The notes: generated by a model not told the origin, from the sequence alone. Counted from the stretch's first letter, positions 27,571 to 42,603 are shown. The stretch: DNA of 59,459 nucleotides from Tahibacter aquaticus (GCF_004363655.1 NZ_SNZH01000004.1:387825-447283), one strand, 5' to 3'. A program made the numbers and translations.

Positions 27571-28884
27571 ATGTCTATCCGCCGGTTTTTCCTGCTAGCC
27601 CTGTTCGCCTGCACCAGCACCGCCCGCGCCGCCGAAGAACAGTGGCTGCTGAACATCGATCTGTGGGGCACGCCCTACTACCAGCTGCTGCAGCTGCAAG
27701 ACCAGGCCGGCGCACTCAGCGGCACGCTCGACAATGACCCGGTCGCCGGCCAGCGCAAAGGCCGCAAATTGCATTTTTCCGCCACCGATGCACAGCAGGC
27801 GCGCTACGTCTTCAACGGCGAGCAGCAGGCCGGCAGCCTGTCCGGCAAGGCCGACTTCCCCGACAGCAACCATCCCGAACGCCGCGCCGTGCACGCCTTC
27901 AGCGCACGCCGCCTGCCCGCACGTCCGCCCGGCCCGCCGCGCCATCTGAACTACCAGGCCGACAGCTATGCCAATACCTTCAGTGCCGAGCGCACACCGG
28001 TACTGACGCTGTGGCCCGGCGACAGCGTCAGCACCGCCACCATCGATTCCGGCGGCGTCGACCAGCACGGCACTACCGTCGCCCTGTTCGGCAATCCGCA
28101 GATCGGCCCGTTCTATGTCGCCGGCGCCATGCCCGGCGACACCCTGGTCGTGCGGCTCAAAAAGATTCGCCTCAACCGCGACTATGCCGACAGCCTGGAC
28201 AGCATCGTGCACCGTGCGCTGGGCATCGCGCAGGCAGGCAAGGCCACCGAACTGGGCAAGCCCGTGCGCTGGAAACTCGATCGCACGCGCGGCATGGCCA
28301 GCCCTGAAAACGCCGGCGCCAGGCTCGCCGCGTTCGAGGTTCCCGTGCGCCCCATGCTCGGCGGCCTGGCCGTGGCACCGGGTTTCGGCTCGCCACCCAT
28401 GTCCACCGGCGACACCGGTAGAAATGGTGGAAATATGGATTTCAACGGCGTAGTCGAAGGCACTACCGTCTACCTGCCGGTCTACCAGCCCGGCGCCCTG
28501 CTCTATCTCGGCGACGGCCATGCCCTGCAAGGCGACGGCGAAACCTCGCAGTACGCGCTGGAGACCTCGCTCGATGTGGAATTCAGCGTGGAAATTCAAC
28601 GCGGCAACAGCGTCGCCATGCCGCGGGTGGAATCGCCCAGCCAACTGATGGTGCTGGGCCAGGCCGGCTCGCTCGACGAAGCCCTGCGCGCCGCCACATC
28701 CGGCCTGAGCCTGTGGCTGCAGCAGAGCTACGGCCTGAGCCTGTCCGAAGTCGCCCAGGTGCTGGGCAGCAGCGTGGAATACCGCATCGCCAACCTGGCC
28801 GGGCGCAGCGTAGGCCTGGTGGCCGCCATCGACAAGCAGCGGCTGCAGAACATCCCGTCACACGCTGCCGCACCATCGCCATGA
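27571..28884 (+). CDS. Exported acetamidase/formamidase-like protein
   Basis: A 437-residue protein with a signal peptide (FLLALFACTSTARAA). From about residue 130 it follows the FmdA/AmdA family: VLTLWPGDSVSTATIDSGG, GAMPGDTLVVRLKKIRLN, STGDTGRNGGNMDFNGVVEG, LYLGDGHALQGDGE. In the family this fold hydrolyses short amides to ammonia and acid. The first 110 residues after the leader form an extra beta-rich domain. Export of such an enzyme to the periplasm is less common than the cytoplasmic form. The substrate is unknown. Confidence 0.8.
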   Translation: MSIRRFFLLALFACTSTARAAEEQWLLNIDLWGTPYYQLLQLQDQAGALSGTLDNDPVAGQRKGRKLHFSATDAQQARYVFNGEQQAGSLSGKADFPDSNHPERRAVHAFSARRLPARPPGPPRHLNYQADSYANTFSAERTPVLTLWPGDSVSTATIDSGGVDQHGTTVALFGNPQIGPFYVAGAMPGDTLVVRLKKIRLNRDYADSLDSIVHRALGIAQAGKATELGKPVRWKLDRTRGMASPENAGARLAAFEVPVRPMLGGLAVAPGFGSPPMSTGDTGRNGGNMDFNGVVEGTTVYLPVYQPGALLYLGDGHALQGDGETSQYALETSLDVEFSVEIQRGNSVAMPRVESPSQLMVLGQAGSLDEALRAATSGLSLWLQQSYGLSLSEVAQVLGSSVEYRIANLAGRSVGLVAAIDKQRLQNIPSHAAAPSP

Positions 28885-28981
28885 TCTTGCCGCGCGTTTA
28901 AACCCTGGACACGTACGGCGCATCCGAGCTGCCGCGCGCGGGCACTTGCGCCCGCGTTTCGTCTGCTTCCTGGGGAAAGCC

Positions 28982-30256
28982 ATGTCACTGTTGTCCCGTC
29001 ATCGCCGCCGCGGCGGCGTGCTGTTCGCCCTGCTCGCCTGCAGCCTCGCCGTCCACGCCGCCGAGGCACCCAGCGAGACACCGGAACAAGCGCTGGTACG
29101 CCTGCTCGATGCCAACCGCAGCGCCTTGAGCATAGGCGCCGACGGACTGTCCGGTCCCGGCGCCAAGAGCCTGGTCGAACGCGCGCGCCATGCCCAGTTC
29201 GTGCTGATCGGCGAAGACCACGGCTTTGCCGACGTGCCGCAGTTCGTGCTGGCGCTCAAGCAGTCGCTGGGCAAGGACGCGCCGGAAAACCTGGTGCTGG
29301 AAATCGGCCCCTATGCCGCCCAGCGCCTGACCCAGGCCGTACGCACCGACAAACTGCGCGAGCTGGCGCTGGAATATCCGGGCGCGATGCCGTTCTTCGA
29401 CTGGCAGGACGACGGCAAGCTCGCCGGCGCCTGGCAGCGCGGCAATCCACGCGACGTGCTGTGGGGCCTGGACCAGGAGTTCCTCTTCGGTGCGCGCATC
29501 AGCCTGCAACGCCTGCAGCAACTGACCCAGCCCGGCAAGGCCCGCGACGCCGTAGACCGCTTGCTCGCGCGCGATGCCGCCGCCAGCAAGGAATCGCTGG
29601 ACAAGCACGATGCCGGCCCGGCGCTGCTGCTCAATCTGAGCGACGCCGACATCGCCAGCCTGCGCGACGCGCTACAGGCCGCGCCCGGCAGCGAAGCGGC
29701 GCAACTGGTGGACGAACTGGACCAGAGCGCACAGATCTACCGTAGCCAGAACAGCGACGGCTACGCGTCCAACAGCCAGCGCTCCCAATTGATGAAAAAG
29801 CACTTCATGCGCTACTACCGCGCCGCCCAGCGCGCCGGCAGCGCAGTACCGCGCGCCCTGTTCCGCTTCGGCGCCTATCACATGACCCGCGGCATCACGC
29901 CGACCAACCTGTACGACATCGGCAATTTCGCCAGCGAATTCGCCGCCAGCAACGACAGCCAGTCCCTGCATATCCTGGTACTGGCCGGCGGCGGCGCCAG
30001 CAACAAGTGGATGCCCTTCGTCGCCGACACGGCACAGAAATCCGTCGCCTACGACGCCAGGAAGGAACTCGCCGAACTGGGCGCGCTGCCGTTCCTGCAG
30101 CAGTCGTTTCCGCAAGGCGCAACCGTGTTCGATGTCGACGCCCTGCGCCGCACCGGCAAGGCCCGCCGCAGCGGCGGTGAAGATTTCGCAAAACTTGTAT
30201 TTGGCTACGATTTCATCGTCATCGTCGCCGAGATGAAACCCGCCAGGAACTACTGA
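28982..30256 (+). CDS. Exported protein of the ChaN/TraB/EreA-like fold
   Basis: A 424-residue protein with an Arg-rich leader and hydrophobic segment (GGVLFALLACSLAVHA). The motif FVLIGEDHGFADVPQFVLAL near residue 70, then ENLVLEIGPYAAQRL and FRFGAYHMTRG, resemble the Glu-x-His motif and core of the EreA/ChaN (haem-binding or esterase-like) superfamily. It starts 97 nt after the amidase-like gene and is probably in the same unit. The family assignment rests on few motifs; the activity is unknown. Confidence 0.55.
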   Translation: MSLLSRHRRRGGVLFALLACSLAVHAAEAPSETPEQALVRLLDANRSALSIGADGLSGPGAKSLVERARHAQFVLIGEDHGFADVPQFVLALKQSLGKDAPENLVLEIGPYAAQRLTQAVRTDKLRELALEYPGAMPFFDWQDDGKLAGAWQRGNPRDVLWGLDQEFLFGARISLQRLQQLTQPGKARDAVDRLLARDAAASKESLDKHDAGPALLLNLSDADIASLRDALQAAPGSEAAQLVDELDQSAQIYRSQNSDGYASNSQRSQLMKKHFMRYYRAAQRAGSAVPRALFRFGAYHMTRGITPTNLYDIGNFASEFAASNDSQSLHILVLAGGGASNKWMPFVADTAQKSVAYDARKELAELGALPFLQQSFPQGATVFDVDALRRTGKARRSGGEDFAKLVFGYDFIVIVAEMKPARNY

Positions 30257-30432
30257 GCGCATCCGGCCGGTGCCGGCGCCACGGCACCGACTGCTTCCTG
30301 CAAACCACGGGCCGACAGCCGCCGTCGCCAAGCGCATACCCGGCACAGCACGTAAGGCGCATCCGTAGGGCACGATGAGCGAAAGCGAATTGCGCCGTCT
30401 TCACCACGCCGCTGCGCACCTGCAGCGGCGCT

Positions 30433-31320
30433 TCACCCCACATGCTGCTGCAAGCCCGCGAACAAGGCATCGAACGTCACCTTGCAGTGCGGACTCTTGC
30501 GCAGATCCTCGTGCATGGTCAGCCAGGTTTCCAGCTTCAGCGAAAACGACCTGGCCAGCACGCGCACCAGGCGCGGCTCGCGCCGTGCCAGGGCTACCTG
30601 GCAGACGCCGATGCCCGCACCGGCGCGAATCAGCGCCAGCTGGGCCAGGTCGCTGTCGCAGCGGAACGCAAATGCGCGGCGCTGCCAGGCCGGCAGCGTT
30701 TTCTTCGCCGCACGCAGGAACGGCGTTTCCTCGTCATGGCCGATCAAGGCATGCCGGGGCAGATCGTCCAGGCTGCGCGGCGTGCCGCAGCGCTGCAGGT
30801 AGTGCGGATGCGCATGCAGGCCCAGCTCGACCTGGCCGACGCGCCGCGCAACCAGCAGCTCCTGCCGGGGCGCGGTCATGCGCACGGCAATATCCGCTTC
30901 GCGCCGCAGCAGATCCTGTACGCGGTTGGACACGACCAGTTCCACCGTCAGCAAGGGATGCGTGGCCTTCAGCGCCGCCAGCAGCGGCGGCAGTACCTCG
31001 CAGCCGATCACTTCGCTCGCCGTGACACGCACGGTGCCCTTGACACCGTCGCCGTGGCTTTCCGCCGCGCGCCGCAGTGCCGCGGCGCTGCTGTGCATCG
31101 CCTCGGCATGGCTGCGCAACTCCAGCGCCGCCTCGGTCGGCGCCAGGCCGCTTTGCGAACGCGTGAACAAGGTCAGGCCCAGGGATTTTTCCAGCGCAGC
31201 GATATGCCGGCCTATGGTCGGCTGGGCCACGCCCAGGTCGCGCGCCGCGCCCGACAGCGAAGCCTCGCGCAGCACGGCGAGGAACGAGCGGTACAGCTCC
31301 CAGCCAATCGGCTTATCCAT
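30433..31320 (-). CDS. LysR-family transcriptional regulator
   Basis: A 295-residue regulator. The N-terminal winged helix reads LYRSFLAVLREASLSGAARDLGVAQPTIGRHIAALEKSLGLTLFTR. The substrate-binding domain starts near residue 90 (GTVRVTASEVIGCEVLPPLL). The start at 31320 is the ATG that lies inside a palindrome (ATACAAATCTGTAT). It diverges from the reductase gene at 31415, the classical arrangement of a LysR regulator and its target. Confidence 0.9.
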   Translation of the reverse strand: MDKPIGWELYRSFLAVLREASLSGAARDLGVAQPTIGRHIAALEKSLGLTLFTRSQSGLAPTEAALELRSHAEAMHSSAAALRRAAESHGDGVKGTVRVTASEVIGCEVLPPLLAALKATHPLLTVELVVSNRVQDLLRREADIAVRMTAPRQELLVARRVGQVELGLHAHPHYLQRCGTPRSLDDLPRHALIGHDEETPFLRAAKKTLPAWQRRAFAFRCDSDLAQLALIRAGAGIGVCQVALARREPRLVRVLARSFSLKLETWLTMHEDLRKSPHCKVTFDALFAGLQQHVG

Positions 31321-31332
31321 ACAAATCTGTAT
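31319..31332. promoter_or_regulatory. Inverted repeat at the LysR start, possible autoregulatory operator
   Basis: ATAC-N6-GTAT, with inner bases extending it to ATACA-N4-TGTAT, overlaps the LysR start codon and lies in the 94-bp divergent gap. LysR-type sites often contain an imperfect ATAC-N7-GTAT or T-N11-A palindrome, so this may be the regulator's own site, one base shorter than the usual spacing. Confidence 0.4.
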
Positions 31333-31414
31333 AGCTGCCATGAAGGTTTCGACAATTTCATGCTAGCACGCACAGCGGCAGAATGGCCTCACCCATCCAG
31401 CAGCGGAGATAGCC

Positions 31415-32422
31415 ATGAACAACACCAGACTCGCCTTGGTCCTCGGCGCCAGCGGCGGCATCGGGGGCGAAGTCGCCCGCCAGCTGCGCGACCAGGGTTG
31501 GCAGGTGCGCGCCCTGCAGCGCGGCCTGGCCCAGGCCAGCCTGCAACGCGACGGCATGCAGTGGGTCCGCGGCGACGCGATGAACCGCGACGATGTGCTG
31601 CGGGCAGCGCAAGGCTGCAGCGTCATCGTGCATGCGGTAAACCCGCCCGGCTACCGGCGCTGGGCCGAACTGGTACTGCCGATGCTGGACAACAGCATCG
31701 CCGCCGCCAAGGCCGCACACGCCACCCTGCTGCTGCCCGGCACCGTCTACAACTACGGCCCCGATGCGTTTCCGCTACTGGACGAAGAATCGCCGCAACA
31801 TCCGCAGACACGCAAAGGTTCCATTCGTGTAGAAATGGAACAGCGCCTGCACGCCGCCAGCGGCCACGGCTGCCGCGTGCTGATTGTCCGCGCCGGGGAC
31901 TACTTTGGCCCCCACGCCGGCAACAGCTGGTTTTCCCAGGCGCTGGTCAAGCCGGGCAAGCCGGTCGCTGCAGTACAACTGCCCGGTGACGCCGGCGTCG
32001 CCCACCAATGGGCCTACCTGCCCGATGTGGCACGCAGCATGCTGGCCCTGCTGGAACGGCGCGACAGCTTGCCGGCATTCGCCCGCTTCCATCTGCAAGG
32101 CCATTGGGATGCCGACGGCCGTCAGATGGGCGAGGCCATTGCCCGTGCCGTACAACGCCACAGTGGCCGCACACCGCGCCTGCGCCGTTTTCCCTGGTGG
32201 CTGCTGGCCCTGGCCTCGCCCTTCGTCGCCACGCTGCGCGAGCTGCGCGAAATGCGCTATCTCTGGCGCCAGCCGGTGCGCCTGAGCAACCGGCGCCTGC
32301 TCGACGTACTCGGCAGCGAGCCACATACCCCGCTGGACGAAGCCGTCACCGCCACCTTGCAGGGGCTGGGATGCCTGGTGCCGTCTGCGGCGCCGGCAGC
32401 ACTGCCACCGCGCGCGAGCTAG
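31415..32422 (+). CDS. NAD(P)-dependent epimerase/reductase-like protein (extended SDR)
   Basis: A 335-residue protein. The Rossmann motif LVLGASGGIGGEVARQLRDQG is at the start, followed by VIVHAVNPPGYRRW and PGTVYNYGPDAFPLLDE, which has the Tyr of extended short-chain dehydrogenases. RAGDYFGPHAGNSWF and HQWAYLPDVARSMLALLER complete the fold. It diverges from the LysR gene, which probably controls it. The substrate is not evident. Confidence 0.82.
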   Translation: MNNTRLALVLGASGGIGGEVARQLRDQGWQVRALQRGLAQASLQRDGMQWVRGDAMNRDDVLRAAQGCSVIVHAVNPPGYRRWAELVLPMLDNSIAAAKAAHATLLLPGTVYNYGPDAFPLLDEESPQHPQTRKGSIRVEMEQRLHAASGHGCRVLIVRAGDYFGPHAGNSWFSQALVKPGKPVAAVQLPGDAGVAHQWAYLPDVARSMLALLERRDSLPAFARFHLQGHWDADGRQMGEAIARAVQRHSGRTPRLRRFPWWLLALASPFVATLRELREMRYLWRQPVRLSNRRLLDVLGSEPHTPLDEAVTATLQGLGCLVPSAAPAALPPRAS

Positions 32423-32672
32423 AGCCTGCAGGCTCTCCACCTTGCAGCGGCGCATGCCGACAACACCTTGCGAGCGTTGGCACAACGGACACATCGTTTC
32501 CAACGTAACCGCACCGCGCCTTGGCAGGGCGCGGACCGGCGCAGCAACGTCCCGCAACGGAAGCAACATCCGGCGCCGTCACAAATCCGACATGTCCCGC
32601 CTCTAGGCTGCGCCGCCTGGGCTCCGCATCGGCGGTGCCGGCGCCGGCCAACCCGGCAATGGAGAACCGATC

Positions 32673-33182
32673 ATGCCGGTAGCAACCCGCTTCGTCGTAC
32701 TGCTGGCGCTGGCCATCGCCTCGCTGTCTGCCCTGGCCGCACAGCCCTATGTCGACCTGGAGCAACAGCTCACGCCCGAGCAGCGCCACGCCACTGGCCT
32801 GGACACGCTGACATCGCAGCAGCTGGCATTGCTCAACCGCCTGTTGCGCGAGAAGTCCGAGTCCGTTCCGGCCGGCACGGTCGCCGATGCCGCAGGCAAC
32901 GAAGCACCACCGCACCGGGAAAGCGACAGCCCGCGCGCCGTTCCCATGGACCTGGAAATCCGCACCATCAAAAGCCGCCTGCGCGGCCCGGTCAGCAGCT
33001 GGGAACCCGGCACCGAGTTCCGCCTGGAAAATGGCCAGACGTGGAAAGTGCTAAAAGGCGAAATGACCCTGCGCAAGCCGCTGGAGTCGCCGGAAGTGCT
33101 GGTCGTGCCGGGCCTGGCTGGACGCTGGTTCCTGCAGGTGGACGAGGACTATCCGAAAGCGCGGGTCTATCGCATCGATTGA
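32673..33182 (+). CDS. Small exported protein, unknown
   Basis: A 169-residue protein with a signal peptide (VVLLALAIASLSALAAQ). A region rich in Gln, Leu and Arg follows (residues 25-60), then a C-terminal domain of about 75 residues containing IKSRLRGPVSSWEPGTEFRLENGQTWKVLKGEMTLRKPLESPEVLVV, beta-rich and SH3-like in appearance. It stands alone. I know related hypothetical proteins only by pattern and give no function. Confidence 0.6.
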   Translation: MPVATRFVVLLALAIASLSALAAQPYVDLEQQLTPEQRHATGLDTLTSQQLALLNRLLREKSESVPAGTVADAAGNEAPPHRESDSPRAVPMDLEIRTIKSRLRGPVSSWEPGTEFRLENGQTWKVLKGEMTLRKPLESPEVLVVPGLAGRWFLQVDEDYPKARVYRID

Positions 33183-33293
33183 GCGGGGGCTTGGCGGCTT
33201 CGCGCGCCGATGCCTGGGCGCTTTAGCTCTTTTCCCGAGGCTCGCCGAAGGAAAGAGCGCTACAAAACCGGGAAGCCCGGAGCGCGGCGCCCG

Positions 33294-34040
33294 TCACGGC
33301 CTCCTGCCTTCCGAATGGCTTTCCGCCCACTGCCGCCGCGTACGCCGCCGCAGATGGCCGGTATAGGCATTCAGCACAAAGTAAACAATTCCCGGCAATC
33401 CGGTCTGCAGCATGCTCGGGTTTTCCGGCAGCAGCCAGGCCAGAGCGGCCGACAGCACGGCAAACGCCGGTACCAGTGCCCAGCGCTGGATTTCGCCCCG
33501 CGTCGCCTTGCGCTCGAAGCGCGACAGCTTCAGCGTATCGCGCAGGCGCCAGGCATGGGCATAGAACAAGGCCATCACGCCACCCAGGGTGCCGAAGGCC
33601 AGCGCATAGGCATAGAACATGGCGCGCAGATCGGCCACCGTGTCCACCACGAAGCGTGTCGGCAGCACGCCAGCGCTGAGCCAGGCGAAGAATGCGCCGA
33701 ACAGCATCTTCAAGGGGTAGACATACACCAGTACCAGAAACACCAGCAGCAGGCCCAGCTGGCGCGAACGCGCATCGTCCAGGCCGTATCGGCGCGACCA
33801 GGTATCGTGGCCGGACCAGAACAGCAGGATCATCAGGAAACTGGCCGCGAAGGTCGGCACGGTCTTCAGCGCGGACACCAGCTTGCCGATGCTGTCGGGT
33901 ACATCAGAGCCGGCGATCACCAGCACGGTCACGGTGAACGCAAACGAAGCATCGAGGAAGGACTGGAACCGGGTGACGTCGAGGCCACGGTCGACGAAGC
34001 CGTCGGCCCCCGGCTGGGCTTCCTCGCGCAGGTTCTGCAT
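33294..34040 (-). CDS. TMEM175-like (DUF1211) membrane protein
   Basis: A 248-residue integral membrane protein. RFQSFLDASFAFTVTVLVIAG carries the RxxxFxDxxFAF signature of the bacterial TMEM175 family, potassium-selective channels of six helices. Five further hydrophobic segments follow, including FAASFLMILLFWSGHDTW and GLLLVFLVLVYVYPL. I start at the ATG at 34040; an in-frame ATG at 34085 would add 15 residues, and neither has a clear ribosome site. Ion selectivity is not predicted. Confidence 0.75.
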   Translation of the reverse strand: MQNLREEAQPGADGFVDRGLDVTRFQSFLDASFAFTVTVLVIAGSDVPDSIGKLVSALKTVPTFAASFLMILLFWSGHDTWSRRYGLDDARSRQLGLLLVFLVLVYVYPLKMLFGAFFAWLSAGVLPTRFVVDTVADLRAMFYAYALAFGTLGGVMALFYAHAWRLRDTLKLSRFERKATRGEIQRWALVPAFAVLSAALAWLLPENPSMLQTGLPGIVYFVLNAYTGHLRRRTRRQWAESHSEGRRP

Positions 34041-34332
34041 GGTCGGCGTCGTGACTGACAGGAATCGGCAAAGCCTAGCATGCACGGCGCCGGCAGCTCA
34101 GCGTGCAACGGCATCCGGTGCGTGCCAGAGACCCTTCTGGCAGTCGGCGCAGGCTTCGCCCCAGCTCAGCGAGATGCCGCGGCCGGCGCGGATGCTCAGG
34201 AACGAAGCCCGGTCGACGCAGCCCACCGTTTCAGCGCGAGCAAGCCGTCGCGTCCCGTCGCGTAAAGCGGCTGCAGCACCGCGCCGGCAGTTTTTCGCCC
34301 GGCACCGGCTCGCCCCGATCCATCGTCTTCGC

Positions 34333-34518
34333 CTATTCGATGCCTTCGCGATACAACGCCTGCCGCTGCGCCGGGGCCAGACCGCGCGCCTGGCGCACGG
34401 CCGGACTGTCGTAGCCGGTATCGCACTGCGGCGTGTCGGTCGCCAAGGCGAAGAACAGGTCACAGCCGCTCAGCATCGATGCCGCCGCCCACACAACGAC
34501 AACACGTGACCTGCGCAT
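34333..34518 (-). CDS. Short lipoprotein gene, perhaps truncated
   Basis: A 61-residue product with a lipobox (AAASMLSGC, Cys near residue 19) and GGAG just before the ATG. It stops early at GIE. Downstream on the same strand, other frames read LLALKRWAASTGL and SLSWGEACADCQKGLW, which look protein-like, so an indel may have cut a longer gene of about 140 residues. A genuine short lipoprotein cannot be excluded. Confidence 0.45.
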   Translation of the reverse strand: MRRSRVVVVWAAASMLSGCDLFFALATDTPQCDTGYDSPAVRQARGLAPAQRQALYREGIE

Positions 34519-34554
34519 GGGGCTCCGCTAGCTGCCCTGCAACTCCAGCGAGGG

Positions 34555-35145
34555 CTAGCGATCGATCGCCTTCGCCGCGCACTGCTCGTCCGGCCTGCCC
34601 TTGACGCTGAGTATCGCGGCGTCGTCCTTGCTCCAGAACTCCACTCCGTCCGCGACGTATTTCGCGCCGCTGCCCGACGGCGCCAGCGTGGCATAGACCG
34701 GCTTGCCCTTGCCTATTGTCAGCACCGCCAGCGGCACCTGGGCTTCGGTATAGAAATATGCGGTAACGCTGCCGGACCTGGGACAGTCATACGGCGAGGC
34801 AGCCGGCACCAGCACCTGGCCGGCCTTGATCTGCAGCTGCGCGATGCGCGCCTCGTAGCGCGACGACGCGCAGTTCTCCGCGTGTTCCTGGCCGGCGCAG
34901 GCGTCGCGCTCGCTCAGCCATCGCTTCTGCAGCCTCTTCTCCGCGGCCCGGTCGGCGGCGGTCATTTCCTTCAGCGCAGCGGTATAGATCTGGTCCAGCT
35001 TCGCATCCAGCTTTGACAGCGCGTCGCTGTTGCAGACCATTTTCTCGACCGTGCTTCTGGCTTTTCCACAATTGAACGAAGGCGCTGCCGCCCAGGCGGA
35101 AACCGGCGCAAGCAGCACTAGCGGAACCAGCACAGATACCTTCAT
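34555..35145 (-). CDS. Exported lysozyme inhibitor: LprI domain fused to MliC domain
   Basis: A 196-residue protein with a signal peptide (VPLVLLAPVSAWAA). Residues 22-110 are the LprI (DUF1311) domain: FNCGKARSTVEKMVCNSDALSKLD, then RWLSERDACAG and CASSRYEARIAQLQ with paired cysteines. Residues 120-196 match the MliC family: YDCPRSGSVTAYFYTEAQVPLAVLTI, ATLAPSGSGAKYVADGVEFWSKDDAAILSV. Both families inhibit lysozymes, MliC being specific for C-type lysozyme, so this may be a bifunctional periplasmic shield for the wall. The fusion is known in some proteobacteria. Confidence 0.8.
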   Translation of the reverse strand: MKVSVLVPLVLLAPVSAWAAAPSFNCGKARSTVEKMVCNSDALSKLDAKLDQIYTAALKEMTAADRAAEKRLQKRWLSERDACAGQEHAENCASSRYEARIAQLQIKAGQVLVPAASPYDCPRSGSVTAYFYTEAQVPLAVLTIGKGKPVYATLAPSGSGAKYVADGVEFWSKDDAAILSVKGRPDEQCAAKAIDR

Positions 35146-35305
35146 CGACGATCTCGGGGCAAGAGGGGCGCCGCGGCGGCGCAACAGCCTGCATCATAGC
35201 GATTGGCCGCGGCGCACGCCGCTCCCGCAGACCCCACGCGGCCGTGCAACCGTGGCAGCCGGATACGTATCCGATGGCGGCACCCGCCCCTTCCGGAGCC
35301 GCCGC

Positions 35306-36382
35306 ATGAACCGCCTGTATCGCGTCCTCGTTCTGTTGTCGCTGCTGGCGCTGCCAGCCGTCGCGCAAGCCGCCGTTGCGCCCGATGTTGTCGCCAGCTA
35401 CGCCCAGTCGCACGGCTTCAGCGGCACCGTCGTACTGCAGCAACCAGGCAAGCCGCTCTACCGGCGCAGCTTCGGCCTGGCCAGCCGCGCCTTCAAGCAG
35501 CCGAACACGCCGGATACGCGCTATCGCATCGCCTCGATCACCAAGGCATTCACCGCCGTGCTGGTGCTGCAGCTGGTCGAACAGGGCAAGCTCGATCTGC
35601 AGCAGCCGATTCGCCGCTACCTGCCCGGCTATGCCGGCAACGGCGGCGGCAAGGTGACCCTGCACCAGTTGCTCAACCACACCTCGGGCCTGCCCAACTT
35701 CGACCAGGTGAAAGACCTGGCCACGGCGCTGAGCGAAGGCGTGCCGAATTACCAGAAGCCGCGCACCAGCAGCCAGCTGATGACCGACTACTGCAGCGGC
35801 GATCTGGTGGCCGAGCCGGGCAAGGCCTTCGACTACAACAACTGCGACTACATCGTGCTGGGCAAGATCGTCGAAGCGGCCAGCGGCAAGCCGTATGCCG
35901 AGCTGCTGCGCGAGCGCATCGCGGTTCCGCTGGGCCTGAAGCACACCGGCCTGCTGCGCCAGAGCGACATCGTCGAAGGCCTGGCCGATACCTACATGTA
36001 CCGCGAAGACCTGAAGTCGCTGGCCAACGACCTGCCCGTGTACGCCGAAAACTGGTTTGCCGCCGGCAGCCTGTATTCGACCGCCGACGATGTGCTGGCC
36101 TTTGCCGACGGCCTGTTCGGCGGCAAGCTGCTCAGCGCTGCCTCGCTGCAGGCCATGACCACGCCGGGCCTGGACGACTACGGTTACGGCGTCTGGTCGT
36201 ACGAGATGACCATCGCGGGAAAAAAGCAGCGCATCGTCAAGCGCCCCGGCCGCATCATGGGTGCGCAGGCACAGCTGTTCCATATGCGCGATAGCGGCAT
36301 CACGCTGGTGCTGCTGGCCAATACCGATGCCGTAGACCTGGACGAATTCGCTGCCGAGGTCGCGCGCCATAGCGCAGACTGA
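35306..36382 (+). CDS. Exported serine hydrolase, class C beta-lactamase fold
   Basis: A 358-residue protein. GGAG lies 7 nt before the ATG at 35306. The signal peptide ends near AVAQA-AV. The active-site SxxK is Ser77-Ile-Thr-Lys80, the YxN is Tyr177-Asn-Asn179, and LLNHTSGLP is the typical second-domain motif. Such proteins are penicillin-binding-like peptidases, esterases or AmpC-type enzymes. The third KTG box is not obvious, so the substrate stays open; a resistance role is not supported. Confidence 0.85.
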   Translation: MNRLYRVLVLLSLLALPAVAQAAVAPDVVASYAQSHGFSGTVVLQQPGKPLYRRSFGLASRAFKQPNTPDTRYRIASITKAFTAVLVLQLVEQGKLDLQQPIRRYLPGYAGNGGGKVTLHQLLNHTSGLPNFDQVKDLATALSEGVPNYQKPRTSSQLMTDYCSGDLVAEPGKAFDYNNCDYIVLGKIVEAASGKPYAELLRERIAVPLGLKHTGLLRQSDIVEGLADTYMYREDLKSLANDLPVYAENWFAAGSLYSTADDVLAFADGLFGGKLLSAASLQAMTTPGLDDYGYGVWSYEMTIAGKKQRIVKRPGRIMGAQAQLFHMRDSGITLVLLANTDAVDLDEFAAEVARHSAD

Positions 36383-36886
36383 AGCAATAGAAACTTCTTT
36401 TTTTTTCTTAATTTGCACTACACCGTGCCGATGGCCGCCTGTGCCGCGGCCGCGGCGGCACCGCGCGCGCTTCGGCCTGGCGGCTTGCGTCAGGAAGCAG
36501 CCTGGCTGGCAACGACCGCAGCAAGCCGGGCAAACCACCGCTTGCGCCGCAGCCGCTGCAGCAGTCGCGCAGCAATCGCCGCGGGCGGTGCCGGCGGCCC
36601 GGCAGCGCCGCCAGCCATGCCTGACCAGAGAAACAGCGGCAGCACACGCCCGGCCGCCAGCCCCGGCCCGGCAAACCAGCCCCGCACCGCACCGGCGGCG
36701 CTACGGCCCGGCCACCTTCCCGGCCGCGCCGGCGTGAAAACCGCGTGACGAATCCGCGCCATTTATCCCTCGCCAGCTGGCCCGTCGCCACCGCGAAAAA
36801 CCACGCCATCCGTGTGAACAACTCGTGCACATTTTTCACACCTGCCTTGCGCTATGCATGCAAGCCTGCCGAGGGGACAACCAGCC
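36383..36886. other. Intergenic region before the hybrid kinase operon
   Basis: No gene is supported. It starts with a T tract (about 36396-36413) just after the hydrolase gene, without a clear hairpin. Frames on the minus strand between 36490 and 36762 encode a hydrophobic stretch (LAAGRVLPLFLWSGMAGG), which could be a decayed membrane protein but has no start signals. The region ends with a palindrome at 36812-36841. Confidence 0.45.
36812..36841. promoter_or_regulatory. Inverted repeat upstream of the poly-HAMP kinase gene
   Basis: GTGTGAA (36812-36818) and TTCACAC (36835-36841) form a perfect 7-bp inverted repeat 16 nt apart, 46-75 bp upstream of the kinase start. The 30-bp size suits a dimeric regulator. 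The half-sites are too far apart for CRP. The regulator is unknown. Confidence 0.4.
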
Positions 36887-42603
<5,717 letters not shown>

